From Doris montereyensis (taxonomy: Eukaryota > Mollusca > Gastropoda > Nudibranchia > Dorididae), in NCBI GenBank assembly GCA_037039925.1, contig JAXRKP010000244.1, positions 329,501 through 393,500 of the forward strand: a stretch of DNA of 64,000 nucleotides, in the 5' to 3' direction. The position numbers were made by a program, and so were the translations under genes. Position 1 is the first letter of the stretch. Each line of letters opens with the position of its first letter. Shown one piece after another: positions 32,571-57,419 of this stretch. The notes beneath the pieces are model-generated. The model did not search any database. It was not told the origin of the DNA and saw nothing but the letters and a program-made list of their open reading frames with translations.

Positions 32571-34479
32571 ACTCTTGCTTAAGGATGGGATTGTAATTAC
32601 CTAGAAAAACAAAAACTATTAATCCATGCATACTGCTTTTGGAGTTGGATTTTGCATAACAGACTGAAGTGAAGATTATAGATCTTGGTCCCGATAATAG
32701 GTATAAACTGGTAACATTTTCGTTTTTTTCTCGATTTTGCAATAATCCCCTAAACAATGTCATTGCCTACAGTATATAGTTATAAAATCTGTGTATTTTT
32801 GTAAAATTTCATGAAAATTTATATGATTTCAGTTCATCTTTCAACTGGGATTATTTATATAACATTATCATATAAAAACAGCCTTTGAGAATGTCAATGG
32901 GGCTCAAACAAAGCCACTTTTTCAACAACAAAAATAACCCAAAGGAAATATACATATTCATGGGAAAATCCCTGAATATGTAAATTCACATGAATTCATT
33001 TTCAAATTTGATGGTACGTAATCAAAGCTCATCCCTAGTCTTCCCCCCAAATATCACTCACCTAGCTTTGCGTGCATACTTATGGAGATATATTTTTTCC
33101 TCTAATTTCACCTCAAACCCTTAGCAATGGTGATTCTATAGGGTCTTAGAACTCTTAAGATGAAATAAAGAACATGAGAAGATTATTTAAGTGTTGTTCT
33201 CATGCGGTCTCAAATCTTAGCAACCAAAGCGTTAATACCATATAAATAAGTAAGATTAATTATGATAGGGAACTTAATTATCAATGTTTGATTGGGTACG
33301 GAAAAAACATATCAATATCATTCCATGTAAATCAAACTCTATTAAGAAATGGAAAGGTGAGGAATGGGAATGGAAAAGAAATGAGGGGTTTTACTATGTT
33401 AATGTAATATCTAGTCAAAGTGTTGTCCACATTGTCACTAGGAAAAGTAATTTTTGTATACTTATGTCAAATGAACACATACCTCAATTTTCGTGCCTTT
33501 AACATCTGTTTCTATTTCCTCTTCTTTTAAGTATGCCTTCATTTAAGAGTATTGCAAGAATCTATTACTTATAACATTATGCAAAAATTTTAAGTAAAAA
33601 GAATATAATTTCTGTCACAAATGTGTAAATTCCGGATCTTTTTCTCCTGTCCAAGGCAAGAAAAAATGACAAAAAATACATTGTGTAGTTGAATTCAAAT
33701 GACTGAACTGAAATCCCGTTTTTGTTTTGAATTATCCAATCAAGGTGTTGGTTTATCTACTTTGTTCTTATATGTCCAATATAGCAATTTAATATTATTT
33801 AATCTTTGTTTTCTTAGCATTTATAATTCTACTATTAACTAATTAAATACTTAAAACGTTATTAAACAGTATTGTTTCATTGCGTTATTAATTTGATTAT
33901 TTTTTGCTCCAAGTTTTTTGTTTTGATTTGTTTGCCTTTGTAGCCTACATGTATCTTGTTTTGTTTTAACATTGAGTTTAGAGATGAATTATAATGGTTG
34001 CAACTGTTGTACTGCTGTACTCTGAAGAAACACATATTTCTAAAAAAAATAGTTGAGATATTCGCATTTTTATGTTTATTATAAAATAATGGTAATGGTT
34101 TGGAATTGCAATTTTACTGATAATTTGTATTTATTCCAGTCTTTTGATTGAGTTTCATTCTAAAATGTAAATGAATAAATGATTTAGAGGGAAATATGTG
34201 TTTTTCCAGAGTACAAGGAGAAATGTGTTTGGATAAAACACGTATTTCTCAGCAGACTCCAAAAGGAACACATGAATCTGTAGCCGAGGAGAAATATGTG
34301 TTTTTTCAGAGCATTTTGGATAAAGTTTCGCTGATTCATTGCATCTTGATAATAGTTATTTATCAGCATATTTAAGTCGAACTAGATTTAAAATCTACCT
34401 AATATTCTAGATCTAAATCTAACTAAGCCAAATTTAGATCTAGATTGAGATCTGTCTTGTTGTTTCTAGCTGTATCTCT

Positions 34480-34790
34480 CTCTCTCTGTGTCTCTATCCC
34501 TTTCTCTCTCTATCCTTTTCTCACTTTCTTTGTCTCTTTCTGCCCGTCTCTCTGTCTCTTTCTGTCGGTCTGTATGTCTCTCAGTCTCACTCACTCTCTC
34601 TCCGTCTATGTCAGTTAATCCGTCTGTCTCTGTGTCAGTCTGTCTCCCTCTGTGTGTCTATGTCTCTGCCTCTCTCTCTTGTTCCCTTTCTTTGTCTCGT
34701 GTCTGTCTACATCTCACACACTTTCTCTGTCTGACTCTGTGTGTGTGTCTCTCTCTCTCTCTCTCATACACACACACATACACATATATT
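34480..34790. repeat. Degenerate CT-rich simple sequence
   Basis: Imperfect TCTC/TCTG/TGTC repeats ending in a CA/TA run. Not coding; the Ser/Leu-rich frames are artefacts. Confidence 0.9.
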
Positions 34791-34934
34791 GTGACAATAA
34801 TACCACATTTTGTTGCCTAACGTGCGATTGGGCTTTCAGTATGAAAATGTTGAGAGGCATCTTAAATAATACTATTTAGTGTTATTTTTTGATCAATAGC
34901 TAACCAATGTATTACTATTACACATTTACATAAT

Positions 34935-35569
34935 GTGCTCTCTCTTTTCTCTCTGTGTCACTCTCTTCCTCTCTCTCACACACACACACACACACCTCTC
35001 TCTTTTTTTCTCTGTGTCACTCTCTTCCTCTCTCTCACACACAAACATACACCTCTTTTTTCTCTCTGTGTCACTCTCTTCCTCTCTCTCACACACACAC
35101 ACACACACCTCTCTTTTTCTCTCTGTGTCACTCTCTTCCTCTCTCTCTCTCTCACACACACACCTCTCTTTTTTCTCTCTGTGTCACTCTCTTCCTCTCT
35201 CTCACACACACACACACACACACCTCTCTCTTTTTCTCTCTGTGTCACTCTCTTCCTCTCTCACACACACAACACACACCTCTCTCTTTTTCTCTCTGTG
35301 TCACTCTCTTCCCTCTCTCACACACACACACACACACACCTCTCTCTTTTTCTCTCTGTGTCACTCTCTTCCCTCTCTCTCTCACACACACATACACCTC
35401 TCTTTTTCTCTCTATGTCACTCTCTTTCTCTCTCACACACACACACACCTCTCTTTTCTCTCTGTCACCTGTGTCACTCTCTTCCTCTCTCTCACACACA
35501 CACCTCTCTTTTTCTCTCTGTCACACACACACACACACCTCTCTCTTTTCTCTCTGTGTCACTCTCTTC

Positions 35570-35600
<31 letters not shown>

Positions 35601-36215
35601 CTCTCTTTTTCTCTCTGTGTCACTCTCTTCCTCTCTCTCACACACACACACACACCTCTCTTTTTCTCTCTGTGTCACTCTCTTCCTCTCTCACACACAC
35701 ACACACACACACACTCTCTCTCTTTTCTCTCTGTGTCACTCTCTTTCCTCTCTCACACACACACACACACACCTCTCTCTTTTCTCTCTGTGTCACTCTC
35801 TTCCTCTCTCACACACACATACACACACCTCTCTCTTTTTCTCTCTGTGTCACTCTCTTTCCTCTCTCACACACACATACACACCCTCTTTTTCTCTCTG
35901 TGTCACTCTCTTCCTCTCTCACACACACACACACACCTCTCTTTTTTCTCTCTGTCACTCTCTCCTCTCTCTCACACACACACACCTCTCTTTTTCTCTC
36001 TGTCACTCTCTCACACACACACACCTCTTTTTCTCTCTGTGTCACTCTCTTCCTCTCTCACTCTCACACACCCTCTCTTTTTCTCTCTGTGTCACTCTCT
36101 TCCTCTCTCACACACACACACACACACCTCTCTCTTTTCTCTCTGTGTCACTCTCTTCCTCTCTCACACACACACACACCTCTCTCTTTTTCTCTCTATC
36201 ATCTGTGTATCTGCC
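34935..36215. repeat. CT/CA satellite, about 50-bp higher-order unit
   Basis: About 25 copies of a unit made of CTCTCTTTTTCTCTCTGTGT then CACTCTCTTCCTCTCTCACA and a (CA)n run of variable length. Simple repeats are thus organised in a regular higher-order array. Open frames of more than 500 codons exist in all three forward frames because the unit lacks stop codons. They are not genes. Confidence 0.96.
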
Positions 36216-36535
36216 TCTCTCTCTCTTTCTGCATGTCTGTCTGTCTAACTTTCTCTCTGTGTGTCTGTTTTGTTTGTCTCTCTCTCTCTGATTGTGCCTC
36301 TTTTCTGTCTGTCTGTCACTGTCTCTCTCTCACGCTCTCCGTGTCTCTGTGTGTATGTCTGTCCGGCTGTCTCTCCCTTTCTTTCTGTGTCTGTGTGTCG
36401 TGTCTCTTTTTCTCTGTCTGTCTGTCTGTGTGTGCCTCTCCCACCCTGTCTCTCTTTGTGTCTCTCCCTGAATCCCTATCTCTCTTGTCTTACTTTCCTT
36501 TCTCATTCTCTCTCTGTCTGTCTATCGCTGGTGAT
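36216..36535. repeat. Degenerate CT/TCTG simple sequence
   Basis: Imperfect continuation of the satellite without the higher-order unit (TCTG and TCTC runs). Confidence 0.9.
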
Positions 36536-36660
36536 TGACGGGGCTACTGGTAGTGGTAGGTCCTACTTTTTTCCTTTCCTGTTATCTTTCTTCTTGCTGT
36601 TTCCTCTTAATTCATCCTGAGATCACCGCAATGGTGGACGGGGTAAATTTCAAAGAAACA
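36535..36660 (+). repeat. SINE family C
   Basis: GGTCCTACTTTTTTCCTTTC, then TTCCTCTTAATTCATCCTGA and GATCACCGCAATGGTGGACG, and the end GGGTAAATTTCAAAG. The cleanest copy of the family in this window. Confidence 0.75.
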
Positions 36661-37136
36661 AACAAACAAAAATCTGTCTGTCTGTCTATCTCTCTCTTGT
36701 CCACATTCCTCACTCCCTATGTTCATGCTTGAGAAATAGGTGTTCTTTCGGAGTATTTACGAGGTCATGAGTTGAAAATCAGTACTTTTAAGTGTTATTT
36801 AAATTTAAGAGTAGACTGGAGAAATATGTGTATTTTTAAAAACAGATTTTTCTATTTAATTCAAAAACTAATATTAACTAATAAGATTTCAGACCTGAAA
36901 TTTTGTCAGAAATTACATATCGCCAGTATCTACTGAAATCTACAAAAAAAACATTTTCGCGCCAAAATGACTTTTATGTGTTTTTTCAGTGTAAACGTTG
37001 AAGCTCTGCTATTATAGTGATAATGCAGTTACCGCACTTTTGCGAGAAATGAATTAATAATTTAGTGCAACTAGCAAATGTCATGTATCCAACTGTTGTG
37101 ACTGCTTTCCACTTCTTTGGGTTTTTTTTACCATTC

Positions 37137-37500
37137 TAAGGGGATTCAGTAGTCTATATGTAAGGTGTAGACTCTCAACTCAAAGATTGATGGTTCAAGC
37201 TCCACCAACGATTGAAAACTTTTTCCAAGTTTTTTAAATTGTAAAATTAGCCCCCTGGTCCATGTAGGTCGATCGACACCTGGTCACATCGGAGACTGAT
37301 GATGAGAAGGAGGTCCCATGTGCAGAGATCACAACACTCTATGCATGTTAAAGATCCCCGTCCACCATTGCGGTGATCTCAGGATGAATTGAGAGGAAAC
37401 AGAGGCTGTGTAAAAGGGCAGTCTGGCAAAATAAACAAATCCTACCAAAAACCCAGAGATCACCTTAGTTGTGGATGTAGGTAAATCAAATCAAATCAAA
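37137..37500 (+). repeat. SINE family B with nested family C fragment
   Basis: The family B body (GTCGATCGACACCTGGTC, GTGCAGAGATCACAACACTC) is interrupted at about 37356-37403 by a reversed family C fragment (CCCCGTCCACCATTGCGGTG). It then resumes with GTAAAAGGGCAGTCTGGCAA. The tail is (AAATC)n. Confidence 0.75.
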
Positions 37501-37964
37501 TCAAAATCACCATTCCATTCTACTCTCTAGGCTTTACTTTTTGTTGCCCAGTCCGAGTCATATGTTTACATTTTTGATCAAATTTTTTGGGTGTCTGACT
37601 GCGTCTCGCACCAAGACTGATGGATTTGTCAAAATATGCTTGATGAATTTCGGGCAGATGGGTCAGACTTTGAGTCTGATACCGATAACGCTAATGAAGC
37701 CGCAAATAGTAGAGAGAGAGGCAAAATGTGAAGTATTTGAAGATGAAGGGGTTAAGCGATTGACTGTATTGATGATATTTTTATTATTATTGATATAATA
37801 GTATTCTTCTTGTAGATTTTCATTTCAATGCAACCCAGGTTTTCACATATTTAGACAATATGACAATGATAACGCCATTAGAATTAGACTTTTTTTCATC
37901 TCACCTAGGTCAAGGAAATTGTCAAATAGTCAATGTAAGTAAAGACTGAAAATACTCCTAGTAG

Positions 37965-38457
37965 TGAGGTATCCAAAGAGGACACTTATCTCCTAGAACT
38001 ACTAGTAGTGAGGTATCCAAAGAGGACACTTATCTCCAGAACTACTAGTAGTGAGGTATCCAAAGAGGACACTTATCTCCTAGAACTACTAGTAGTGAGG
38101 TATCCAAAGAGGACACTTATCTAGATCCTAGTAGTGAGGTATCCAAAGAGACACTTATCTGAAGTCCTAGATCTACTAGTAGTGAGGTATCCAAAGAGGA
38201 CACTTATCTCCTAGATCTACTAGTAGTGAGGTATCCAAAGAGGACACTTATCTCCTAGATCTACTAGTAGTGAGGTATCCAAAGAGGACACTTATCTGAA
38301 GTTATCTCCTAGATCTACCAGTAGTGAGGTATCCAAAGAGGACACTTATCTCCTAGATCTACTAGTAGTGAGGTATCCAAAGAGGACACTTATCTCCTAG
38401 AACTACTAGTAGTGAGGTATCCAAAGAGGACACTTATCTCCTAGAACTACTAGTAGA
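37965..38457. repeat. Satellite, 43-bp unit with internal palindrome
   Basis: About 11 copies of CTACTAGTAGTGAGGTATCC followed by AAAGAGGACACTTATCTCCT AGAA. CTACTAGTAG is a perfect palindrome in each unit. Copies are nearly identical, with two carrying a short TGAAGT insertion. Confidence 0.96.
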
Positions 38458-38867
38458 TTAGTAGATTCAAAACGGGGAGAGGTTTACTTTAACTTATTTA
38501 TAAAATAAAAGAATTTTTCTTCAATTTGTCATACTTCTTTTTCACACTTTTTGTTAGGATTAAAAAATTGACCTGTGGACAATAGGCATAAGCGGCCAAT
38601 CCCATTGCTGATTGATAAATAATACAAATAATGTCCAAATTCTGAGTCTTTTTAACGATTTAAGGAGAAAACAAAATTGATAGAAGAATGCTCATCAGTG
38701 AGAGGTGCTGGTTCTAAATAATCAGTGATAAGAGAGTTGAAAGTAGAAGTAGACAATTTTGAAAATGGGATAAGTTTGTATTAAAGTTGAAGAATTGTTT
38801 TTTTTGTAAATCAGCATTAAATCATTTATGAATATGAATAAATTAACAATGTCCACAAATGTGTGAA

Positions 38868-39645
38868 AATATTAGTGAAACTGTCTAAATGTGCAAGGAG
38901 GGTTAGCAAAATTTGCCCGGGCGTAAGACCATAATAATTAAATATTATATAATAATATATAGGATATGACATTTGTCCTTCAAACCAAATGATCAAACGC
39001 ATGTTCCTTTCGTGTCTTTATAACTATTGTAGGCTTTGGACCAATAGAAAACATTTAGGTAAGTAGAGTCAAGCATAGAATCTGAACAAAGATTTCCATT
39101 TTTCTGCCCATTTTGAAACTCTAACCTTGTAAATCAAGGAGCGCATTTACTTGTTTAGATCTTTCAAAACCTGTCACCTTGTAAGTCCATTATTATATTA
39201 GTAATATTACAAATGTTTTTTTCTCTCCATTTACTACATTATATTTATAGCTCAGTCGGTAGAGCGTCTGACTGACAATGAGTGACATAAAGAAACTTGA
39301 GTTTGATTCTCAGTGGGGCAAATTTTGCTAGCCCTCCTGTTGACCCAACAGCTAAATGGGTAGCTAGGTCTAGACAAGACGAAATTAAAAATGGCACGGA
39401 AAACAACAAACTACCACATTATGCCGTGTAACTAGAAAAATCAGGACTCTACTCTTGATTACCCTACATTCAATGCAGAGTATGGGACTCACTCTATTCT
39501 AAAGACTAAAATCCAAAAAGTGTAAAATAGTGTGTGCAACCCTATTCATGATTTAATATTATGGTTTTTTTTTTTTTGGCTTCTTCGGAAAAACTATGTC
39601 ACTATCAGGCAGACTTGCGTGATAAGACAGCTTGACCGTCGATAC
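38868..39645. mobile_element. TIR MITE, copy 3, enlarged by a nested insertion
   Basis: Ends GTGAAACTGTCTAAATGTGC and GATAAGACAGCTTGACCGTC GAT match the MITE copies at 7.5 and 20.6 kb, as do CTTTCGTGTCTTTATAACTA and the GGAGCGCATTTACTTGTTTA block. The copy is about 780 bp rather than 440 because extra sequence including a tRNA-like head (39247-39340) is inserted. Confidence 0.72.
39245..39400 (+). repeat. tRNA-like SINE head inside a MITE
   Basis: TATAGCTCAGTCGGTAGAGC is a perfect A-box-type sequence and GAGTTTGATTCTCAG a B-box-like one, spaced as in a tRNA gene. The anticodon arm and acceptor stem do not fold, so it is not a functional tRNA. The following GGCAAATTTTGCTAGCCCTC is repeated in inverse orientation at about 38899-38922. 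Confidence 0.65.
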
Positions 39646-40496
39646 ACTGTTCACATCTTCTGATATATAGAGGCACAATGGCTTTGACTTAATAAAAATA
39701 TTGTTGGGAGCTTTTTACCATATGGAGTCGCTGCTTTGCTTAAAGAACTGGCTCCTTTTTTGCTTAAACTTTAAACTCAGAAAGGTATCACCCATATCTT
39801 GATGGCTGCAGTGCAAGTATCAGCATAAAATTTACAGAAAATTAATAAAGATAAAAATACAAATAATAGTCCAATTAGCAAATCAAACAGTAATCACATG
39901 CCTGATTTTCCTTTTTCTTCTTTATAATTATAAGATCTTACTAAGAGTCTTAGTCTTAGTCTTAATCTTTGCTACAAACCATAAATGCCAAGTGTCAGTT
40001 AAGAGCTCTAAGTTTTTAATTTCGTCTTAGATTTAGATAATTCTTTGCCTTCCCTTTTACTCTCCTACTTCCATTTACATTTCAAATTGTTTCATTTGTG
40101 GAGAAACTTCAGGGCTCTTGAAAGACACACAACATATTATTATTATTATTAAACAAAGAAATTGAAAAGCATTAAAAAATGTAATTTGTTTATTTCACTC
40201 AATTGGACATGCTCTATAATATCTACTCATTAGTTTTTTCAACAGTTACGCATACACATCATCATTCATACACACACACATTTTCAAACTCGGCAGATGA
40301 ATAAAGAAGTGACTGAAAGATAAAGAAAGACATTCAATTTATATACTTTGGCTTACAACACTGCAAGAATGTATCAGAAGCTCATAAGTGTGCTGAATGG
40401 CCCATTTAAAAAAAAAAAAAGGAGAAGAAATAGGACTAAAAAATAATTTGTGAAAAGAAACCTAACATTGATTGAGCAGTGGCATTGAATCCAATG

Positions 40497-40522
40497 CCCC
40501 CCCCGCCCCCCCCCCCCCCCCA
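40497..40522. repeat. Poly-C run
   Basis: A 26-base C run with one G. A comparable G run lies at 26890-26910 and a C run at 48799-48822. These are spots where sequence accuracy is doubtful. Confidence 0.9.
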
Positions 40523-40785
40523 ATCGCTATGGGGCCCCCGATCGCTAAAGAATTAAGCTGCAGGTCCCTCAACTGACCTGAAGCCAACTGAGGCAGTAAG
40601 TGACATTGGTGCCATTTCAAAGGCTCTCTCAGAGCTCAAACGACCAATGTAGAAGAAGCAGATTTAGATAACTTAACATTCGAGTAGAATACAACCTTTG
40701 TTAAAACTGCTGTTCATTGCAAATCAGTGAGTGCCGTGCTCAACTCAATCATTCATACAAAAGTTTTGGCAAGAATCACCCAGTA

Positions 40786-41463
40786 TTAACAAAATTTATC
40801 ATAATTGAAATCATACAAAACAGATGTCTAACTCATAGACTACCCAAGGTCTGACACAAGATTATGGCGGGTACCCAAAAAAAAGTAGTAGTTTAAAAAA
40901 TTCGTAACTTTTTATTTGTTAGTATTTTCTCTTCATTTTTTCAAACATAGTGTTCATAAGAGATCAAACTTATATTGGAACCAATAAAAATTGGTTACGT
41001 ATCGTTTATTTGTCTGAGTGGGGATGAGTGAAAGGGTGATATTGAAAAGCTAAAATTGTTTTGGGTGGAGACACCATTCACACAATACACTACTTCCATC
41101 AGTAAACTGATGGAAAACAATGAGCCGGTAAACTGATCGAAAACAGTGCGGTCTTTATGCTGTTTCTGACTTGTAGTACTAGTGGTAGAAGTTGCACTGC
41201 CAGCAGTAATAAATTCATAAAAAATCAACCATTCACACTAGAGAGCTCGTTCCTGTATGAAGCAGAAGAATATTAATAAGCTTAGAAGATGCCCCTTACT
41301 GCAATCGCGTATTTGCAATCTTTCTATACTTATGACCCGGTAACGTTATGATCGCACATATGCGACAATTGTACTATGGCATAAGTATAGTGTGATCGCA
41401 CCCATGTGACAATGGTAGTCTATGAGTTAACAAAATTTACCATAATGGAAATCATACGAAACA
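40786..41463. mobile_element. Candidate insertion with inverted ends and long flanking direct repeats
   Basis: TTAACAAAATTTATCATAAT and GAAATCATACAAAAC at 40786-40820 recur with three changes at 41428-41462. Just inside, ACTCATAGACTACC (40831-40844) is inverted as GGTAGTCTATGAGT (41414-41427). No coding capacity is visible. Confidence 0.6.
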
Positions 41464-41536
41464 CTCAGACTCAAAAGGCAGTGGGGATAACTCTTCTTGT
41501 AAATATTTTACGTTTCAACATTATAAACATATGACT

Positions 41537-41542
41537 TTTATT
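41537..41542 (-). terminator. AATAAA abutting the MRPS30 stop codon
   Basis: The hexamer AATAAA follows TGA with no gap. If used, the 3' UTR would be only about 15-30 bases. Other downstream signals may be the ones used. Confidence 0.4.
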
Positions 41543-55126
<13,584 letters not shown>

Positions 55127-55337
55127 CTTGGTTATCTTTGAAATGACAACCTACAACATATTAGTAAAAGGCGTCTAGTTCTAATCAACATCCGGATAAT
55201 TAATCCTCCGCTAAAAATAAAATTCGGCGTATATTGCAGACATGAATAATTCTAAATACTGATACAACTACTAATTACTACTTCTACCGGGTACTTCTAC
55301 TACTACACGTATTACTAAATATATTACTACTAATATT

Positions 55338-55340
55338 ACG

Positions 55341-55425
<85 letters not shown>
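55338..55425. repeat. (ACT)n microsatellite
   Basis: About 28 perfect ACT triplets preceded by degenerate ones. Confidence 0.97.
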
Positions 55426-55826
55426 AAGACAAGCAGTGAGAATAATGACACTAAATGATATTAAAGCCTCATAGGAACAAAAACGTGACAAAATTCAAGG
55501 AATAGAAGGACAAATCTTGGCCACCATTGAGTTTAGAGATCTATCACAACCTAAGCGATCTAAGTATGCACTTAGATCGCGTAGATCACAGCCCTAAAGT
55601 CTAACCATGAATATAATGTCAAAGAAAACTAAATAAGGTGGGGGGGGTACTGATGAAGTAAAAGGAGATATCAAAAGGAGAAAAAAAGAGACAGATGCTC
55701 AAATAATTTGAAGAAGGAGGAGATAAGAAGAGAAAAAGAAGAGCGTGAAGGAGAAGAAGAAGAAGATCAATGAATGAGGAGGAAAAGGAGGATGAGGAGA
55801 GGAGGATGAGAAGAGGAAAATGATTA

Positions 55827-55830
<4 letters not shown>

Positions 55831-55905
<75 letters not shown>
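55831..55905. repeat. (GA)n microsatellite
   Basis: About 37 GA units. Upstream 55650-55830 is purine-rich (GAGGA, AAGGAG). Confidence 0.98.
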
Positions 55906-55908
<3 letters not shown>

Positions 55909-56222
55909 GAAATGAGTGTGTGACGAGTGTTGGGTTGAGTAAAAATATTAAAATAATGACTAAGAACTCTTTTTTTTACGGTGAACAGTATTAACAGTGG
56001 CAGGAAACGCGCTACGAAAAACATCAACACAAACTTACAGACAAACTTTCAAGTCTCCTCGAGTATCCCGCAATATCAGCGGCGTTCCGTTCAATGAATG
56101 GTATGCTGCCAGTGTTAAACTCTGAAAAATTATAGGCTATGTGCAAGTAAGTAAGCAACTGTGCTAAAGTAAAAAACAAAGTCACCCTTCGTCTTCTCCA
56201 GTTGTAAAATTACAATTATATT

Positions 56223-56829
56223 ACAGTAGTAACCGCCTAATGTCCCGGTCAGTCTGGGATCCCACTTTTCTAAGAAGCGGATTTGTTTTCTATACAAATT
56301 AGCCTCCTAACATCCCACCCGGTCTGTCTAACAGACCGGACAACAATTTCTTACTATGCACTATTTGAGTTGTTGGCATGCTAGATCTAGATCTATTAAT
56401 TGTTTCACTCAATGATTACCCATGAATGACACAGCCAACCCATTCATAATTTAAGTGTTGTAAATTGCTTAACCTGGCCAATAGGAGATAACATAGTGCC
56501 GCTCAGCACACAACTTTGCACCTTCACCTGTGGTGGGATGGCTGTCTATTTCTGTCCTGCCCCAACGAACATTGTATCGCGAAAACTGGATTTTGCCTTG
56601 CTCCTCCGGTCAACTTTGCGCGCAAAGGTCAACCAATTATGTTTTAGAAAACTGATGCTATCTTGATGTCATCAGTGAGTCTTGGTAGAATCCAATAAGA
56701 TAGAAGATGTCAGGTCTCATGGTGTGAAGAACAGACCCTTCTGTTACAGAATGAGGAAGGATTTTACACATATGTTCAATCCCACTTTTTCCATTTCCCA
56801 AGGGTCGGATGTGAGGCGGAAACTACTGT
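56223..56829. mobile_element. Candidate TIR MITE
   Basis: ACAGTAGTAACCGCCTAATG (56223 on) is inverted as GTGAGGCGGAAACTACTGT at the right end (56811-56829), about 20 bp with four mismatches. TA/TTA-rich flanks suit a Tc1/mariner-type target. No transposase frame. Confidence 0.68.
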
Positions 56830-57419
56830 TATATCACACAAGGTCTAGAGTCTAGTATGATAAAATATGATATTCATTACCAGTTGACAAAACAATATTG
56901 TATAGACCTCTAGATCTGGATAGATTCTATCTATCAAATATAATATATATGTTATATCATGAAGAATAAAGGCAAGAGTTCCATAGTTTGCACATTATTA
57001 AAATTTCGCTAGTGAGCAAAATTCAATGAGAATTAAACATAACTCAAAATCGTCAAAACATTTTTAGATACACAGTAGTCTGCAGCTAAGTGCTTACCGC
57101 CAAAGTGCACAGTCCCTCAAAGTGCACGGTCATCGTGTGAACCAGCATTTATTCGGTACTCCTTTTAATAAGAATTAATATCCAGGCGACACAAGGAATG
57201 GTTTGCCAGATAGAATAACGCCTACCATATATAGATCTATATATATGGGGGTGAGATGCAAAACCCGTTATGCACCATTTTTACATTGTGAATTTTCACC
57301 ATCTCGGCCTTTGAAGGAGAGGAGTCTTCTGATGATGACAATTTTTTTTTTCAAAACTCACTATATTATATTATACTTCAGCTCTAAACATCAAATTGAT
57401 CGGGCTTTATTGAGAACAT

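Larger units (their letters stand above)
28988..34480. other. CCP1 3' flank and intergenic DNA, mostly unremarkable
   Basis: No convincing exon is visible. AATAAA hexamers at about 31083 and 31312 are possible polyadenylation signals, with none seen closer to the stop, so the 3' UTR length is unknown. A short inverted repeat lies at 29542-29599, a SINE family C 3' block at about 31105-31165, and a transposase-like fragment at about 32475-32570. Confidence 0.6.

Noticed and set aside
34933..36538. Three forward open frames of 437-527 codons rich in SLSHTHTH
   Set aside because: They are products of the CT/CA satellite, which lacks stop codons in every forward frame. No protein domain, start context or splice context supports a gene.
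39247..39330. Candidate tRNA gene
   Set aside because: A-box and B-box sequences are present, but the anticodon and acceptor stems do not pair; it is best read as a SINE head.
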